This document shows, one piece after another, positions 17,158-25,974 of a stretch of 64,000 bases of DNA (positions are counted from its first letter, which is position 1; every line of letters starts with the position of its first letter). The stretch is from assembly GCF_007859315.1 (NCBI RefSeq), contig NZ_VOHA01000001.1, positions 1,240,001-1,304,000 of the forward strand, given 5' to 3'. The position numbers were made by a program, and so were the translations under genes. The DNA is from Reyranella sp. CPCC 100927 (GTDB taxonomy: Bacteria; Pseudomonadota; Alphaproteobacteria; Reyranellales; Reyranellaceae). The notes below the pieces were generated by a model. It did no database searches. It was given only the letters and a program-made list of their open reading frames with translations, and was not told the DNA's origin.

Positions 17158-17241
17158 CGGCGCCCTTGATCCGCGGCCGGCTGCTCGCCACGTCATCCCG
17201 GGCGGTCGCCCGACAGGCGACCTCAACCGGAGGAACGGTTC

Positions 17242-17703
17242 ATGGACGGCACTGCAGGCGCCGATGGGCGCAAGCCGCGGATGATCGGCATCAACCACGT
17301 CGCGCTCGAAGTCGGTGATATCGACGCAGCGCTGGAATTCTACGGTCGCATCTTCGACGTCACCCTGCGCGGGCGGGACGAGAACAACGCCTTCATCGAC
17401 ATGGGCGATCAGTTCCTGGCGCTGTTCCGTGGCTCGGCGCATGACGGCATCGAGGGGCGGCATTTCGGTCTGGTCGTCGACGACCGCTCCAGCGTTCGAG
17501 CGCGCGTGCTGGCGGCCGGTGGCAAGGTGCTGGACGGTCCGTTCCAGGATTTCCTCGATCCCTGGGGCAATCGGTTCGAGGTGATCGAATACGCCAACGT
17601 CCAGTTCACCAAGGCGCCCCAGGTGTTGCGTGGCATGGGCGTCGCGTTGGACAAGAACGACAAGGCGCGCCGCGAACTGGCGGAGAAGGGAATGGCGGAG
17701 TGA
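17242..17703 (+). CDS. VOC-family (glyoxalase/bleomycin resistance fold) protein
   Basis: 153 residues. IGINHVALEVGDIDAALEFYGRIF is the first beta-alpha-beta of the VOC fold, with a putative metal His at 19. RHFGLVVDD supplies the second His and GNRFEVIEYANVQF the last acidic ligand. It resembles glyoxalase-like proteins of unknown substrate rather than gloA. A good ribosome site (ggaggaacggttc) precedes ATG 17242. Its end overlaps the GTG start of the following Nudix gene by four bases, so they are translationally coupled. Confidence 0.8.
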   Translation: MDGTAGADGRKPRMIGINHVALEVGDIDAALEFYGRIFDVTLRGRDENNAFIDMGDQFLALFRGSAHDGIEGRHFGLVVDDRSSVRARVLAAGGKVLDGPFQDFLDPWGNRFEVIEYANVQFTKAPQVLRGMGVALDKNDKARRELAEKGMAE

Positions 17704-18332
17704 CGCCGCCGCGCTGGTTGACGTGGGCGCGGCAACTTCAGGCGATCGCTCAAACCGGCCTGACGTTCTCCAAGGACGTCTATGATCGCGAGCGCTATGA
17801 GGCGATCCGCGCTCTTGCCGCGCAGATCATGACCCAGCACGCCGACATCGACGCGCAGCGGATCGAGGGCCTGTTCGCCGACCAGGTTGGCTACGCAACG
17901 CCCAAGGTGGATGTGCGTGCCGCGGTGTTTCGTGACGATGGCCGCATCCTCCTCGTGCGTGAGGTCGCGGATGGCGGACGTTGGACGCTGCCGGGCGGTT
18001 GGGCCGACGTCAACCAGTCGCCGCGCGAATCCGTCGTGCGCGAAGTTCTTGAAGAGGCTGGGGTGCACGTGGCGGTTCGCAAGCTGGCAGCCGTCTACGA
18101 TCGCGAACGCCATCCGCACCAGCCGCCCTACGCGTTCCACATCTACAAGCTCTTCTTCATCTGCGATCTGAAGGGCGGCGAGCCCCGACCCGGAATCGAA
18201 ACCAGCGAGGTGGCGTTCTTCGCTGCCCAGGACGTGCCGGCCGACCTGTCACTCTCGCGCGTACTGCCACAGCAGATCCGCCGCATGTTCGAGCACGCCG
18301 CGTCACCCGACCTGCCCACGGACGTCGACTGA
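17700..18332 (+). CDS. Nudix hydrolase with an N-terminal Nudix-associated domain
   Basis: 210 residues. Residues 1-65 (WARQLQAIAQTGLTFSKDVYDRERYE) form the helical N-terminal domain found in a group of nucleoside-diphosphate-X hydrolases. The Nudix box runs GWADVNQSPRESVVREVLEEAGV. The catalytic REVLEE part is intact, while the first box Glu is Gln (an NQ instead of the usual E). Likely substrates are ADP-ribose or NDP-sugars. GTG start overlapping the VOC gene. Confidence 0.85.
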   Translation: MTPPRWLTWARQLQAIAQTGLTFSKDVYDRERYEAIRALAAQIMTQHADIDAQRIEGLFADQVGYATPKVDVRAAVFRDDGRILLVREVADGGRWTLPGGWADVNQSPRESVVREVLEEAGVHVAVRKLAAVYDRERHPHQPPYAFHIYKLFFICDLKGGEPRPGIETSEVAFFAAQDVPADLSLSRVLPQQIRRMFEHAASPDLPTDVD

Positions 18333-18339
18333 GGCCTGA

Positions 18340-20358
18340 TCACTTCAGAACGCGCAGCAGGTCGACGTGGTCGTCGGTCCACGTCCGCCACTCCGGCCGC
18401 GTGGCGATGGGCACGACGATGGCCTTCACCAAGGGCCGGTCGAGCAGCACGGCATGGCGCGCCAGCAGCACCCAGTCGCTCTGGATGGCGCCCTCCTCGT
18501 CGAGGTCGCGCGCCATCACGATGGCCAGGCCGCGCGCCTGCGCGGCGCGCTCCAGCACCGGCGGCAGATTGAGGAACTTGTTGCTGACGTGGACGGCCAG
18601 GACACCGCTGGGCGCCAGGTGCTTGAAATAGAGATCGATGGCTTCCTGTGTGATCAGATGCAGCGGAATGGCATCACCTGAGAAAGCGTCGACAGCGAGC
18701 ACGTCGTAGTTCTGCGGCGGTTCGCGCTCGAGACTCAGGCGCGCGTCGCCCATCACGACGTCGACTTTGGATGGCGCGTCCGACAGGAACGTGAAGTACT
18801 TGTGCGCGACGGCGACGACGCCGGGGTCGATGTCGTAGAAGCGATAGGTATCGCTGGCGCGGACGTGGGCGGCCAGGCCGCCAGTGCCCAGGCCGATCAC
18901 GCCCACCTTGCGAGGTCCTTCGGGCAGCGACTGGATGAGGCGCCCGATGCCCGACTCGTTGCGGTAGTAGCCGACCGCCCAGCGCCGCTTCTCGGGTGCC
19001 ATCATCTGGGTGCCGTGGATGATGGTGCCGTGCGTGAGCTGGCGGTAATAGTCGTCAGTGTCTTCCTTGCTGTCCATCACGCGCAACGTGCCGTAGAAGT
19101 TGCGCGTGATGGCGACGTCGTAGCGCGTGTTGTCGTAGCGGGCCCAGCCGGCCCAGCCGCCAAAGGCCATGGCTACGCTGCCCAGCGCGCAGCCGCCGAT
19201 GATCAGGATGGTGTGGCTCAGGGCCATGGCCCGCAGCACGATCAGGGCGCCCGACACCGCCAGCACGATCTCGAGGTCGAAGGCGTTGGGCAGGACCGCT
19301 GGAAACAGCAGGCCGACCACACCGCCGCCGATGGCACCGCCGATGGCGATGCAGAGATAAAAGCCGCCCAGTCGCGACGGCGGTGGTCGCAACGACACCA
19401 GTTCGCCATGGCAGAACAGCGTCACCAGGAAGAGACCGGTGCAGTAGATCAGCAGGTTCGGCACCAGCTTGTACGTCAGCGAGTGTGTCGTCATGGCGAT
19501 CGCCATGGCGATGACCGCCAGTACCGCTGCCGCCAGCCACATGGGCCGGAAGTAGGGCAGGTTGCCGTCGAACCAGATCACGAATGTCGCGAGATATAGA
19601 ACGAGCGGTGGGATCCACAGCAGCGGCATGGGCGCCACGTCGCGCGTCAGGAACTCGGTCACCGCGATCAACAGCGCCGAGGGCACGGCCGCCAGCACGA
19701 CCCACAGCCAGGGCCGACCATCGTTGTCATCAGCTTGCGGCGCGGCAGTGACCGTCGGTGCAATTGTCGCGGCCGCCGGGCCGGCGTCGCGGCGGTTCTG
19801 CCATGCCAGGATGCCGACCAGGATCGCGTAGGCCACGTACGCCGCCGACCAGACCCAGCGCTGGTCGGTCAGGCCCAGCCACGGTTCGATCAGGAACGGA
19901 TACGCCAGCAATGCCGCCAGCGATGCCAGGTTGGAGAGCGCGAACAGCCGCCACGGCACCTGTCCGCGCCGCGCCAGCCAGGCCTGCAGCAGCGGTCCGC
20001 CGGCGGCCAGCAGCACGTAGGGCGGGCCGATGCTGGTGGCCAGCAACGCCAGGATGCGGGGTGCCGGCATCGCATCGCCCGTGGGTTTCCACGACGGATC
20101 GGCCGACAGCGGCATGGTGAGCACGCTGGCGGCGAGCAGAACCAGGTGCAGCGTGGCTTGCATCCGCGGTGACAAATGCCGCGTCACGAAAGCGGCATAG
20201 CCGTAACCCGCCAGCAGTGCCGCCTGGAAGAAGACCAGCGACGCGGTCCATACCGGCGCGCCGCCACCGAACCAGGGCACGATGATGCGCCCGATCAGCG
20301 GCTGCACGAGGAACAGCAAAAAGGCGCCGAGAAACACTGCGATGGCAACCAGAACCAT
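18340..20358 (-). CDS. Fused MFS-like membrane domain and spermidine synthase-like domain protein
   Basis: 672 residues. The N-terminal two-thirds are hydrophobic with about a dozen transmembrane segments, beginning MVLVAIAVFLGAFLLFLVQPLIGR, a start typical of the family. The C-terminal third is a spermidine-synthase-like methyltransferase fold: VIGLGTGGLAAHV, YDIDPGVVAVA, VVMGDARLSL and LAVDAFSGDAIPLHL. Members of this fused family are common, but their reaction is unproven. ATG 20358 fits the family start and lies 18 bases beyond the stop of the upstream phytase-like gene, suggesting an operon. Confidence 0.85.
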   Translation of the reverse strand: MVLVAIAVFLGAFLLFLVQPLIGRIIVPWFGGGAPVWTASLVFFQAALLAGYGYAAFVTRHLSPRMQATLHLVLLAASVLTMPLSADPSWKPTGDAMPAPRILALLATSIGPPYVLLAAGGPLLQAWLARRGQVPWRLFALSNLASLAALLAYPFLIEPWLGLTDQRWVWSAAYVAYAILVGILAWQNRRDAGPAAATIAPTVTAAPQADDNDGRPWLWVVLAAVPSALLIAVTEFLTRDVAPMPLLWIPPLVLYLATFVIWFDGNLPYFRPMWLAAAVLAVIAMAIAMTTHSLTYKLVPNLLIYCTGLFLVTLFCHGELVSLRPPPSRLGGFYLCIAIGGAIGGGVVGLLFPAVLPNAFDLEIVLAVSGALIVLRAMALSHTILIIGGCALGSVAMAFGGWAGWARYDNTRYDVAITRNFYGTLRVMDSKEDTDDYYRQLTHGTIIHGTQMMAPEKRRWAVGYYRNESGIGRLIQSLPEGPRKVGVIGLGTGGLAAHVRASDTYRFYDIDPGVVAVAHKYFTFLSDAPSKVDVVMGDARLSLEREPPQNYDVLAVDAFSGDAIPLHLITQEAIDLYFKHLAPSGVLAVHVSNKFLNLPPVLERAAQARGLAIVMARDLDEEGAIQSDWVLLARHAVLLDRPLVKAIVVPIATRPEWRTWTDDHVDLLRVLK

Positions 20359-20375
20359 GGACGCGGCCGCTCCCG

Positions 20376-21419
20376 TCAATCCGCCAAGGCGAAATGCAAT
20401 AGCATTGTCTGCTGTAGAAAGCTGAAGTTGTCGTCCGACATCAGCCACAGCAAGGTCTCGCCGCCGGGGCCTCGGCGTGCGGCGATGCCCTCGAAATTGT
20501 CGCTGGCCCAGGGCGTTTCCAGCCGCGCCAGTTCCTCTGTGAGGACGACAGCATCGGGCACCAAGGTCGACGTCGGCAGCCGCACGATGCGCGTTCGCCA
20601 GCCGGCGGGCAGGCTTACCGCGCGCTCAAGCAGGGCGATGTTGCCGTCGGGCAATACCGTTGCCGCCGTCGGGCGGAATCCCTCGACCAGTGGATAGTAG
20701 AAGCGGTTCCAGGTGACCGCTTGGCTCCGCAACGTGCCGATCCATCCGATCGTTGTGCCAGGTCTCAGGCTGTAGTCTTCGGCCAGCAAAAAGAGCCTGC
20801 CGTCGGGCAGCACGGTCATGGCCTCCAGGCCGGTATTGGCCGGCGCCGCCGGAAGCTGCGCCGGCGCCGGGAAGAGTATGGGCCGACCAGCGAGTCCGCC
20901 GCCTGTCGATTCGTCGCCGGCGGGGTATCGCAGCATGCGGTGGCGGCGTTCGAAGCCGACCAGCATGGAGCCGTCGGGAAGCATGGCGAGGCTTTCGGCG
21001 TCGCTCCAGATCTTGCCGACAAGCCAGGTATCGTCAGGCCCCTTCAATCGACCGAGATGCGCATCATCCAGGCCCGCCAGATGGCCGTCAGGCGCATAGC
21101 GCAACCGGGCCGTCAGCCAGGCACCATCGTCGGACACAGTCCGCAACCGACCGCCGTCTTCGGCAACCCAGAGATCGGACCAGCCGCCGAAGGCCCTGTG
21201 AGGGGCGCTGAGCGTCACGCCGCCACGCCAGATCAGTTTGCCGATCCGCGATGCCGCGCGGTTCTCGAGGTTGAATGTGACCGGTTGGACGCGCAGCGCC
21301 AGCCCGCCGGACAGGCTGTCGGGCTGACTGCTGCGAAACGGCGTGCAGGCGAACAGGATCGCAAGCGCCAGAAAAGCGCAGAATGCCGGCCCGCGCGTCA
21401 ACGGTCGGAGAGCATTCAT
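20376..21419 (-). CDS. Esterase-like activity of phytase family protein (secreted or lipoprotein)
   Basis: A 347-residue beta-propeller protein. The N-terminus has a hydrophobic export segment ending AILFACTPF. Cys25 could be a lipid-attachment site, although Phe at -2 is unusual for a lipobox. DLWVAEDGGRL, SDAESLAMLPDGSMLVGFE, GLEAMTVLPDGRLFLLAED and the ending ASDNFEGIAAR...LWLMSDDNF match the PF13449 esterase/phytase-like pattern. Start ATG 21419 gives the export signal; longer frames do not. Substrate unknown. Confidence 0.8.
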   Translation of the reverse strand: MNALRPLTRGPAFCAFLALAILFACTPFRSSQPDSLSGGLALRVQPVTFNLENRAASRIGKLIWRGGVTLSAPHRAFGGWSDLWVAEDGGRLRTVSDDGAWLTARLRYAPDGHLAGLDDAHLGRLKGPDDTWLVGKIWSDAESLAMLPDGSMLVGFERRHRMLRYPAGDESTGGGLAGRPILFPAPAQLPAAPANTGLEAMTVLPDGRLFLLAEDYSLRPGTTIGWIGTLRSQAVTWNRFYYPLVEGFRPTAATVLPDGNIALLERAVSLPAGWRTRIVRLPTSTLVPDAVVLTEELARLETPWASDNFEGIAARRGPGGETLLWLMSDDNFSFLQQTMLLHFALAD

Positions 21420-21497
21420 CGGCGCGCAAGCGGGTGACGACGCATCGCCGTCATTGTGCCATGGTAGAGGACAGTCGCCTTGCGTTAAAAAGCCGCC

Positions 21498-22268
21498 ATG
21501 ACTTGCATGATCAAACGCCGTGATGCGCTGGCCGGTCTTCTGGCTGTGCCGGTGGCAGGCCCTGTCGCGGTGGCCCAGGCGCCCGCCGCAGGCGGGCAGC
21601 GTGTGTCGATCACCCTGGCCGGTGGGCGTACGTTTGGCGGGCGGCTGTTCACGCCGAACGCGAAGCCGGCGCCGGGCATACTGGTCGTGCATGATGGCTT
21701 CGGTGCGGTGAGCGAGTTCGATCGCATGGCCGATCTCCTGGCGTTCGAGGGCTTCGCCGCCATCGTTGTCGACCTGTTCGACGGCAAGGTGGCGCGCAAC
21801 GATGAGGAGGCGGCAGCCCTGGCGCGTACGCTCGACGCCAAACTGGCGCGCGATGTGCTGGGGCAATGGTTCGACTGGCTACGCTCGCGGGATTTCTGCA
21901 ACCAGCGTTTGGCCAGCATCGGGTTCGGCATCGGCGCCAGCCATTCGGTTCCCGTCAGCTCCGGCGCCGGCGTGTCGGCAACCGGCATCTACTACGGTCG
22001 CGTTGAAGAGTCGGCCGAGCAGTTGTACAGCGTCGATGGCCCGATCATCGGCCACTTCGCCGAGCGCGACACATGGGCAAGTCCGCTGTCGCGGATCGAC
22101 CTGGAGGTGCGGCTCAAGCGCCCGGGGCGCGTCGTCCAGTTCCACGTCTACCCAGGCAGTGGGGCGTTCGCCAATCCGTTGTCGCGCAACTACGACCGCG
22201 CCGATGCAGCGCTGGCTTGGAACCGCACCGTGGCGATGTTCAAGCCGGCCTGCGGGCTCGCCCCCTAG
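21498..22268 (+). CDS. Dienelactone hydrolase family protein with degenerate catalytic triad
   Basis: 256 residues. An N-terminal twin-arginine-like export segment (KRRDALAGLLAVPVAG) precedes an alpha/beta-hydrolase fold: ILVVHDGFGAVSEFDRMADLLA, then FAAIVVDLFDGK. At the nucleophile elbow, where family members read G-Y/F-C-x-G-G, this protein has IGFGIGA (Gly144 for Cys). Where YPGAxHAF carries the catalytic His it has YPGSGAFANP (Gly222 for His). Only the Asp of ERDTWAS (191) remains. The fold is convincing but hydrolase activity is doubtful. A family B repeat follows. Confidence 0.75.
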   Translation: MTCMIKRRDALAGLLAVPVAGPVAVAQAPAAGGQRVSITLAGGRTFGGRLFTPNAKPAPGILVVHDGFGAVSEFDRMADLLAFEGFAAIVVDLFDGKVARNDEEAAALARTLDAKLARDVLGQWFDWLRSRDFCNQRLASIGFGIGASHSVPVSSGAGVSATGIYYGRVEESAEQLYSVDGPIIGHFAERDTWASPLSRIDLEVRLKRPGRVVQFHVYPGSGAFANPLSRNYDRADAALAWNRTVAMFKPACGLAP

Positions 22269-22289
22269 TCACGCTTCCCTGATACAGCT

Positions 22290-22375
22290 GTCATCCCGAG
22301 CACAGCGAGGGATCTTTCAATGCAGGCGCACCCGTGCGTCACTTTCAGAAGATCCCTCGCTGCGCTCGGGATGAC
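22290..22375. repeat. Palindromic intergenic repeat, family B
   Basis: An 86-base doublet, nearly identical at its centre (tgcaggcgcacccgtgcgtc) to the copies at 6306-6391 and 46291-46376. It lies between the convergent hydrolase and MFS genes. Confidence 0.85.
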
Positions 22376-22408
22376 GAATCCTGAGTCACACTCTAGCGAT
22401 AGTCGGTA

Positions 22409-23917
22409 CTAGCGATGGTCGGTACCAGGGTTGGTCCGGTGGGATTTCACGGCGGCGAGCAGTACTGCTGCCATCACCCCCGGCAAGCCTGCATAAACCA
22501 TGGCGACATGGAAGCCGCCGGCGAAGGCGGTACTGAACAGAGTGCCGAACGCAGCCGAATCGAGGCTGCCGACGGTCGTCACCTGATGTCGGTTGATGGC
22601 TACGACCGCCATGGTCTTGGCGTCGGCAATGCCTGCCGCTTCCAGGCCGGTGGCGAGGAGGGTCATCGCACGGGCACTCATCAGCGTGCCTAGCAATGCG
22701 ATACCCAAGGTCATGCCTGCTTGCCGCAGGGCGTTCATTGTGGCTGAGGCCATGCCGGACCGCTCGCGCGGTACGGATGCCATCACTGCCGCGCTGGTAG
22801 CCGGTACGGCCAGTCCCATCCCGATTCCCAGGACGGCAAACAGCAGCGCGATCAAGGAATACGGCGTGTCCGGCTGGAATTCGCTCATGGCCAGCATCGC
22901 GACGCCGATCATTCCGTATCCTGTGATCATCAGCGTACGCACGTCATATCGCGCCGCCAGCCTGCCGAACACGGACGCAACGATGGCCATGGCGACAAAC
23001 TGTGGCGCCATGCACCAGCCGGTCTCGGTCGCCGACCATCCCTGGGCCTGCTGGAGGAAGAGCGAGAAAAAGAACAGGCTGCTGTAGCCTGAGAAGCCGA
23101 GCACGAACGACGCCAGATTGATCACGGCGAAGCGGGCATTGCCGAACAGCTGAAGCGGCAGAAGTGGTCGGCGGGTGCGGCTTTCGATGATCATGAAGAC
23201 GATGAATGCGGCGAGCGCCACCGTCAGTGCCGCTATCGTGCCGGGCGCGGTCCAGCCCTGTTGGCCGGCCGCGATCAGGCCGTAGGTCAACGCGCCCAGC
23301 CACAGCACGCTCAACGCCTGACCGGCAGGGTCGAGGGCGGCATGATCGGGATGTGCCGTTTCCCGGATGCCCCAGACTCCCAGGCCGATCGTGATGGCGC
23401 CGATGGGGAGGTTGATCAGAAAGATGCTGGGCCATCCGGCGCTATCGACCAGAATGCCCCCCAGGATGGGGCCGATGATCAGGGAGATGGCACTGAACGA
23501 TGACCAGCCGCCGATCACGTGGGCCCGTTGCACCGGGTCGGGGAACGCTTGCGTGAGGATCGACAACGACCCGGGGATCAGAAACGCGCCGGCGACGCCC
23601 TGAACGGCGCAGCCGGCGATTAACACACCTAAGGTCGGTGCCACGGCGCAAATCGCCGATCCCACCATGAACACGGCGACTCCGATGAGCCACGACAGCT
23701 TGCGGCCGTAGCGATCGCCGATCGGGCCGGCCGACAGCATGAACGCCGACAGGCACAACGCATAGGCGCCGACAACCCACTGCAGGCCGGCAATGTCGGT
23801 GTGCAGTGCGGTTTGAATGGCCGGCAGCGCGACACTGACGATGCTGACATCGAGCGCGGCAATGAACGTCCCGAGATAGACGGCCGCGACGAGGGCAGGA
23901 CGGCGAGCATCGGTCAT
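22409..23917 (-). CDS. DHA2-family MFS drug efflux transporter (14 TM)
   Basis: A 502-residue integral membrane protein. LDVSIVSVALPAIQ in helix 1 and QWVVGAYALCLSAFML in helix 2 are typical of EmrB/QacA transporters. Motif A is GDRYGRK, and motif C is GVAGAFLIPGSLSIL. Fourteen hydrophobic segments can be counted. It would export drugs or toxic metabolites by proton antiport. It is divergent from a TetR gene, with a palindrome between them, the usual repressor-pump arrangement. Confidence 0.9.
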   Translation of the reverse strand: MTDARRPALVAAVYLGTFIAALDVSIVSVALPAIQTALHTDIAGLQWVVGAYALCLSAFMLSAGPIGDRYGRKLSWLIGVAVFMVGSAICAVAPTLGVLIAGCAVQGVAGAFLIPGSLSILTQAFPDPVQRAHVIGGWSSFSAISLIIGPILGGILVDSAGWPSIFLINLPIGAITIGLGVWGIRETAHPDHAALDPAGQALSVLWLGALTYGLIAAGQQGWTAPGTIAALTVALAAFIVFMIIESRTRRPLLPLQLFGNARFAVINLASFVLGFSGYSSLFFFSLFLQQAQGWSATETGWCMAPQFVAMAIVASVFGRLAARYDVRTLMITGYGMIGVAMLAMSEFQPDTPYSLIALLFAVLGIGMGLAVPATSAAVMASVPRERSGMASATMNALRQAGMTLGIALLGTLMSARAMTLLATGLEAAGIADAKTMAVVAINRHQVTTVGSLDSAAFGTLFSTAFAGGFHVAMVYAGLPGVMAAVLLAAVKSHRTNPGTDHR

Positions 23918-23955
23918 GACGGCTCCAGAACCAGTGACTAGTGCCTGTCCTTAAG

Positions 23956-23980
23956 ATATCGACCGACCGTCGGTCAATAT
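23956..23980. promoter_or_regulatory. Palindromic operator between the MFS pump and tetR genes
   Basis: The core gaccgac-c-gtcggtc is a perfect 15-base palindrome. It extends to 25 bases (atat...atat) with a single mismatched pair. It lies 38 bases upstream of the pump start, in the divergent intergenic region. The sequence resembles known TetR-family half-sites (tgaccgac). The encoded TetR protein is the likely ligand. Confidence 0.75.
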
Positions 23981-24017
23981 AGTTAACATACTTGAAAACC
24001 ACAATAAAATCTGGGAT

Positions 24018-24698
24018 ATGCGCTCAGGAGAACAGTTTGGCGAGCAAAGGGCCGATGTGAGCAACGTGCAGCGACAGCGCTCAGCTGGACATGCCAGGCC
24101 TGCCCGCAAGCCGCGAACCAAGCCTGCCGAGGTCAGACGCGACGATCTGATGGACGCGGCGGCAACATTGTTCATCGCCCGTGGCATCGATGCGACGACC
24201 ATCGACGACATCGTCGCCGCGGCCGATGTCGCCAAGGGCACTTTCTATCATTACTTCACGGCGAAGGCCGACGTGCTCGTCGCCTTGCGCGATCGCTTTT
24301 CGCAGGGGTTCGTGACGCGCGTCGCGGCGGCAGTCGATGCCTGTCCGGCTACGGACGCCGTCGCGCGGTTGCAACGCTGGACGGCCACGGCCGTCGACGC
24401 CTACCTGGATGCCTATCAGTTGCACGACGTCGTCTTTCACGACTATCGCCACGATCGTCGGCAGTCGCAGGAGAAGGACGTCGTCATCGAACAGGTGCTG
24501 GGAATCCTGACGGTCGGCATCCAAGCCGGAACGTGGTCGATCGAGTCGCCCCGGTCGACGGCCATGGTGATCTTTCACGGCATGCATGGCGTGGTGGATG
24601 ACGCTATTGCGGCCGGCCATCCTGACCGGGGTCGGATCGTTCAGACGCTGACGGACTTGTTCCTGCGCATGCTGCGCGTCGCGGACCGGACGATTTAA
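24018..24698 (+). CDS. TetR/AcrR family transcriptional regulator
   Basis: 226 residues. The N-terminal helix-turn-helix domain (about 40-90) reads LMDAAATLFIARGIDATTIDDIVAAADVAKGTFYHYF when gaps are ignored, typical of TetR regulators. The C-terminal ligand domain has no recognisable family. It is preceded by a basic tail of about 35 residues. GTG 24057, with aaaggg upstream, is a plausible alternative start that would drop 13 residues. It probably represses the divergent efflux pump through the palindrome at 23956-23980. Confidence 0.88.
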   Translation: MRSGEQFGEQRADVSNVQRQRSAGHARPARKPRTKPAEVRRDDLMDAAATLFIARGIDATTIDDIVAAADVAKGTFYHYFTAKADVLVALRDRFSQGFVTRVAAAVDACPATDAVARLQRWTATAVDAYLDAYQLHDVVFHDYRHDRRQSQEKDVVIEQVLGILTVGIQAGTWSIESPRSTAMVIFHGMHGVVDDAIAAGHPDRGRIVQTLTDLFLRMLRVADRTI

Positions 24699-24702
24699 AG
24701 TG

Positions 24703-25563
24703 CTACTCCGCCGCGCGCCGGACCGAACCGACGGTGACCGGTGCTGCATACTGGCGATCGTGCGTCAGCGACGGCACGGCGTTGCGCGCCTCGGCGACCT
24801 TGGTCATGTCGATCTCGGCCGTGACGAAGCCTGGTTGCTCGCCGCCGGCATCGGCCAGCACGTCGCCCCAGGGCGCCACGACGAGCGAATGGCCGTAGGT
24901 CTTGCGGTTGGCTGCATGCGTGCCGACCTGCGCCGGCGCGAACACGAAGCAGCCGGTTTCGATGGCGCGCGCGCGCATCAGCACATGCCAGTGAGCGCGG
25001 CCGGTCGGCACCGTAAAGGACGACGGGATCGAGATCATCTCGGCGCCGGCATGCGCCAGGTCGCGGTAGAGGTAGGGGAAGCGCAGGTCATAGCAGATCG
25101 TCATGCCCAGCTTGCCCCACGGGGTTTCGGCAATGACGGTCTTGTCGCCGGGCCGGAAGGTTGACGATTCCCGGTAGGTCTCGCCGCTCGCCAGCTGCAC
25201 GTCGAACATGTGGATCTTGTCGTAGCTGGTGACGATCGCGCCGCTGGGATCGATCAGGTAGGAGCGGTTGGCGTTGCGCTCGGCCTCGACCTTGACGTGG
25301 ATGGAGCCCACCAGGAACCAGACGCCGCACGCACGGGCCAGGGCCTGCATCGCCTGCAGGCCTTCGTGGCTCTCTTCCGGCTGTGCCTTGGCCAAGGTAT
25401 CGGCGCGGTTGGCGCCGATCAAGGTCGAGTTTTCCGGCGTCATGATGAACTGGGCGCCGGCCTCGCATGCGCGCCGCGTCTGCTCCTCGATGAAGCGGAT
25501 ATTGGGCGCCATCTCGTTGGTGGCTGTAACCTGGATCAGGCCGACGGTGAAGCTCGTCGCCAT
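24703..25563 (-). CDS. Carbon-nitrogen hydrolase (nitrilase superfamily, Nit2/omega-amidase-like)
   Basis: A 286-residue enzyme with the complete Glu44-Lys116-Cys157 triad in FIMTPENS, YDKIHMFDV and GMTICYDLRFP. SGETYRESSTFRPGD is characteristic of the Nit/omega-amidase branch, which hydrolyses alpha-ketoglutaramate or deaminated glutathione. Start ATG 25563 (MATSFTVGLIQ). In alphaproteobacteria this gene normally follows grxC and comF; here grxC is upstream on the same strand, so the conserved order is partly kept. Confidence 0.9.
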   Translation of the reverse strand: MATSFTVGLIQVTATNEMAPNIRFIEEQTRRACEAGAQFIMTPENSTLIGANRADTLAKAQPEESHEGLQAMQALARACGVWFLVGSIHVKVEAERNANRSYLIDPSGAIVTSYDKIHMFDVQLASGETYRESSTFRPGDKTVIAETPWGKLGMTICYDLRFPYLYRDLAHAGAEMISIPSSFTVPTGRAHWHVLMRARAIETGCFVFAPAQVGTHAANRKTYGHSLVVAPWGDVLADAGGEQPGFVTAEIDMTKVAEARNAVPSLTHDRQYAAPVTVGSVRRAAE

Positions 25564-25581
25564 GCGCCGCTCCATCAAACT

Positions 25582-25606
25582 GTCATCCCGAGCGTAGCGA
25601 GGGATC
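25582..25606. repeat. Single half of family B repeat
   Basis: One arm only (gtcatcccgagcgtagcgagggatc), between grxC and the carbon-nitrogen hydrolase gene. No facing complement is present within 60 bases. Confidence 0.7.
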
Positions 25607-25644
25607 AGAAGGGTGCGAATCTCGCTCTTCCACCCCGTGGGTGT

Positions 25645-25905
25645 CTACGCGGCCGTCGCCAGCAGCGGGTCGAGCTTGCCCTCGGCGTCGAGCGCGGCGA
25701 GGTCGTCGCTGCCGCCGATGTGTTGGCCGTCGATGAAGATCTGCGGCACCGTCGTGCGGTTGGTGCGGGAGCGCATTTCGGCGCGCGCCTGCGGATCCAT
25801 CATCACGTCGCGTTCGTCGTACGTCGCGCCCTTCTGGTCGAGCAACGCCTTGGCGCGCGCGCAGTAGCCGCAAAAGGGTGTCGTGTAGATCTCGATCTTG
25901 GCCAC
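25645..25905 (-). CDS. grxC: Glutaredoxin 3
   Basis: An 86-residue dithiol glutaredoxin with active site Cys12-Gly-Tyr-Cys15, the TVPQIFIDG cis-Pro region and the GGSDDL glutathione-binding motif. It reduces mixed disulfides and can serve thiol-dependent reductases. GTG start (gtggccaagatc). It lies upstream of the nitrilase-superfamily gene. Its usual neighbour comF is 9 kb away because the sulfur cluster lies between them. Confidence 0.95.
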   Translation of the reverse strand: MAKIEIYTTPFCGYCARAKALLDQKGATYDERDVMMDPQARAEMRSRTNRTTVPQIFIDGQHIGGSDDLAALDAEGKLDPLLATAA

Positions 25906-25974
25906 AGTGGGTCTCCGGCCTGTTTCGTCTCGACTATAGGTACGCCGTCCGGGCTTGACCAGAGCGCCTGCGTG

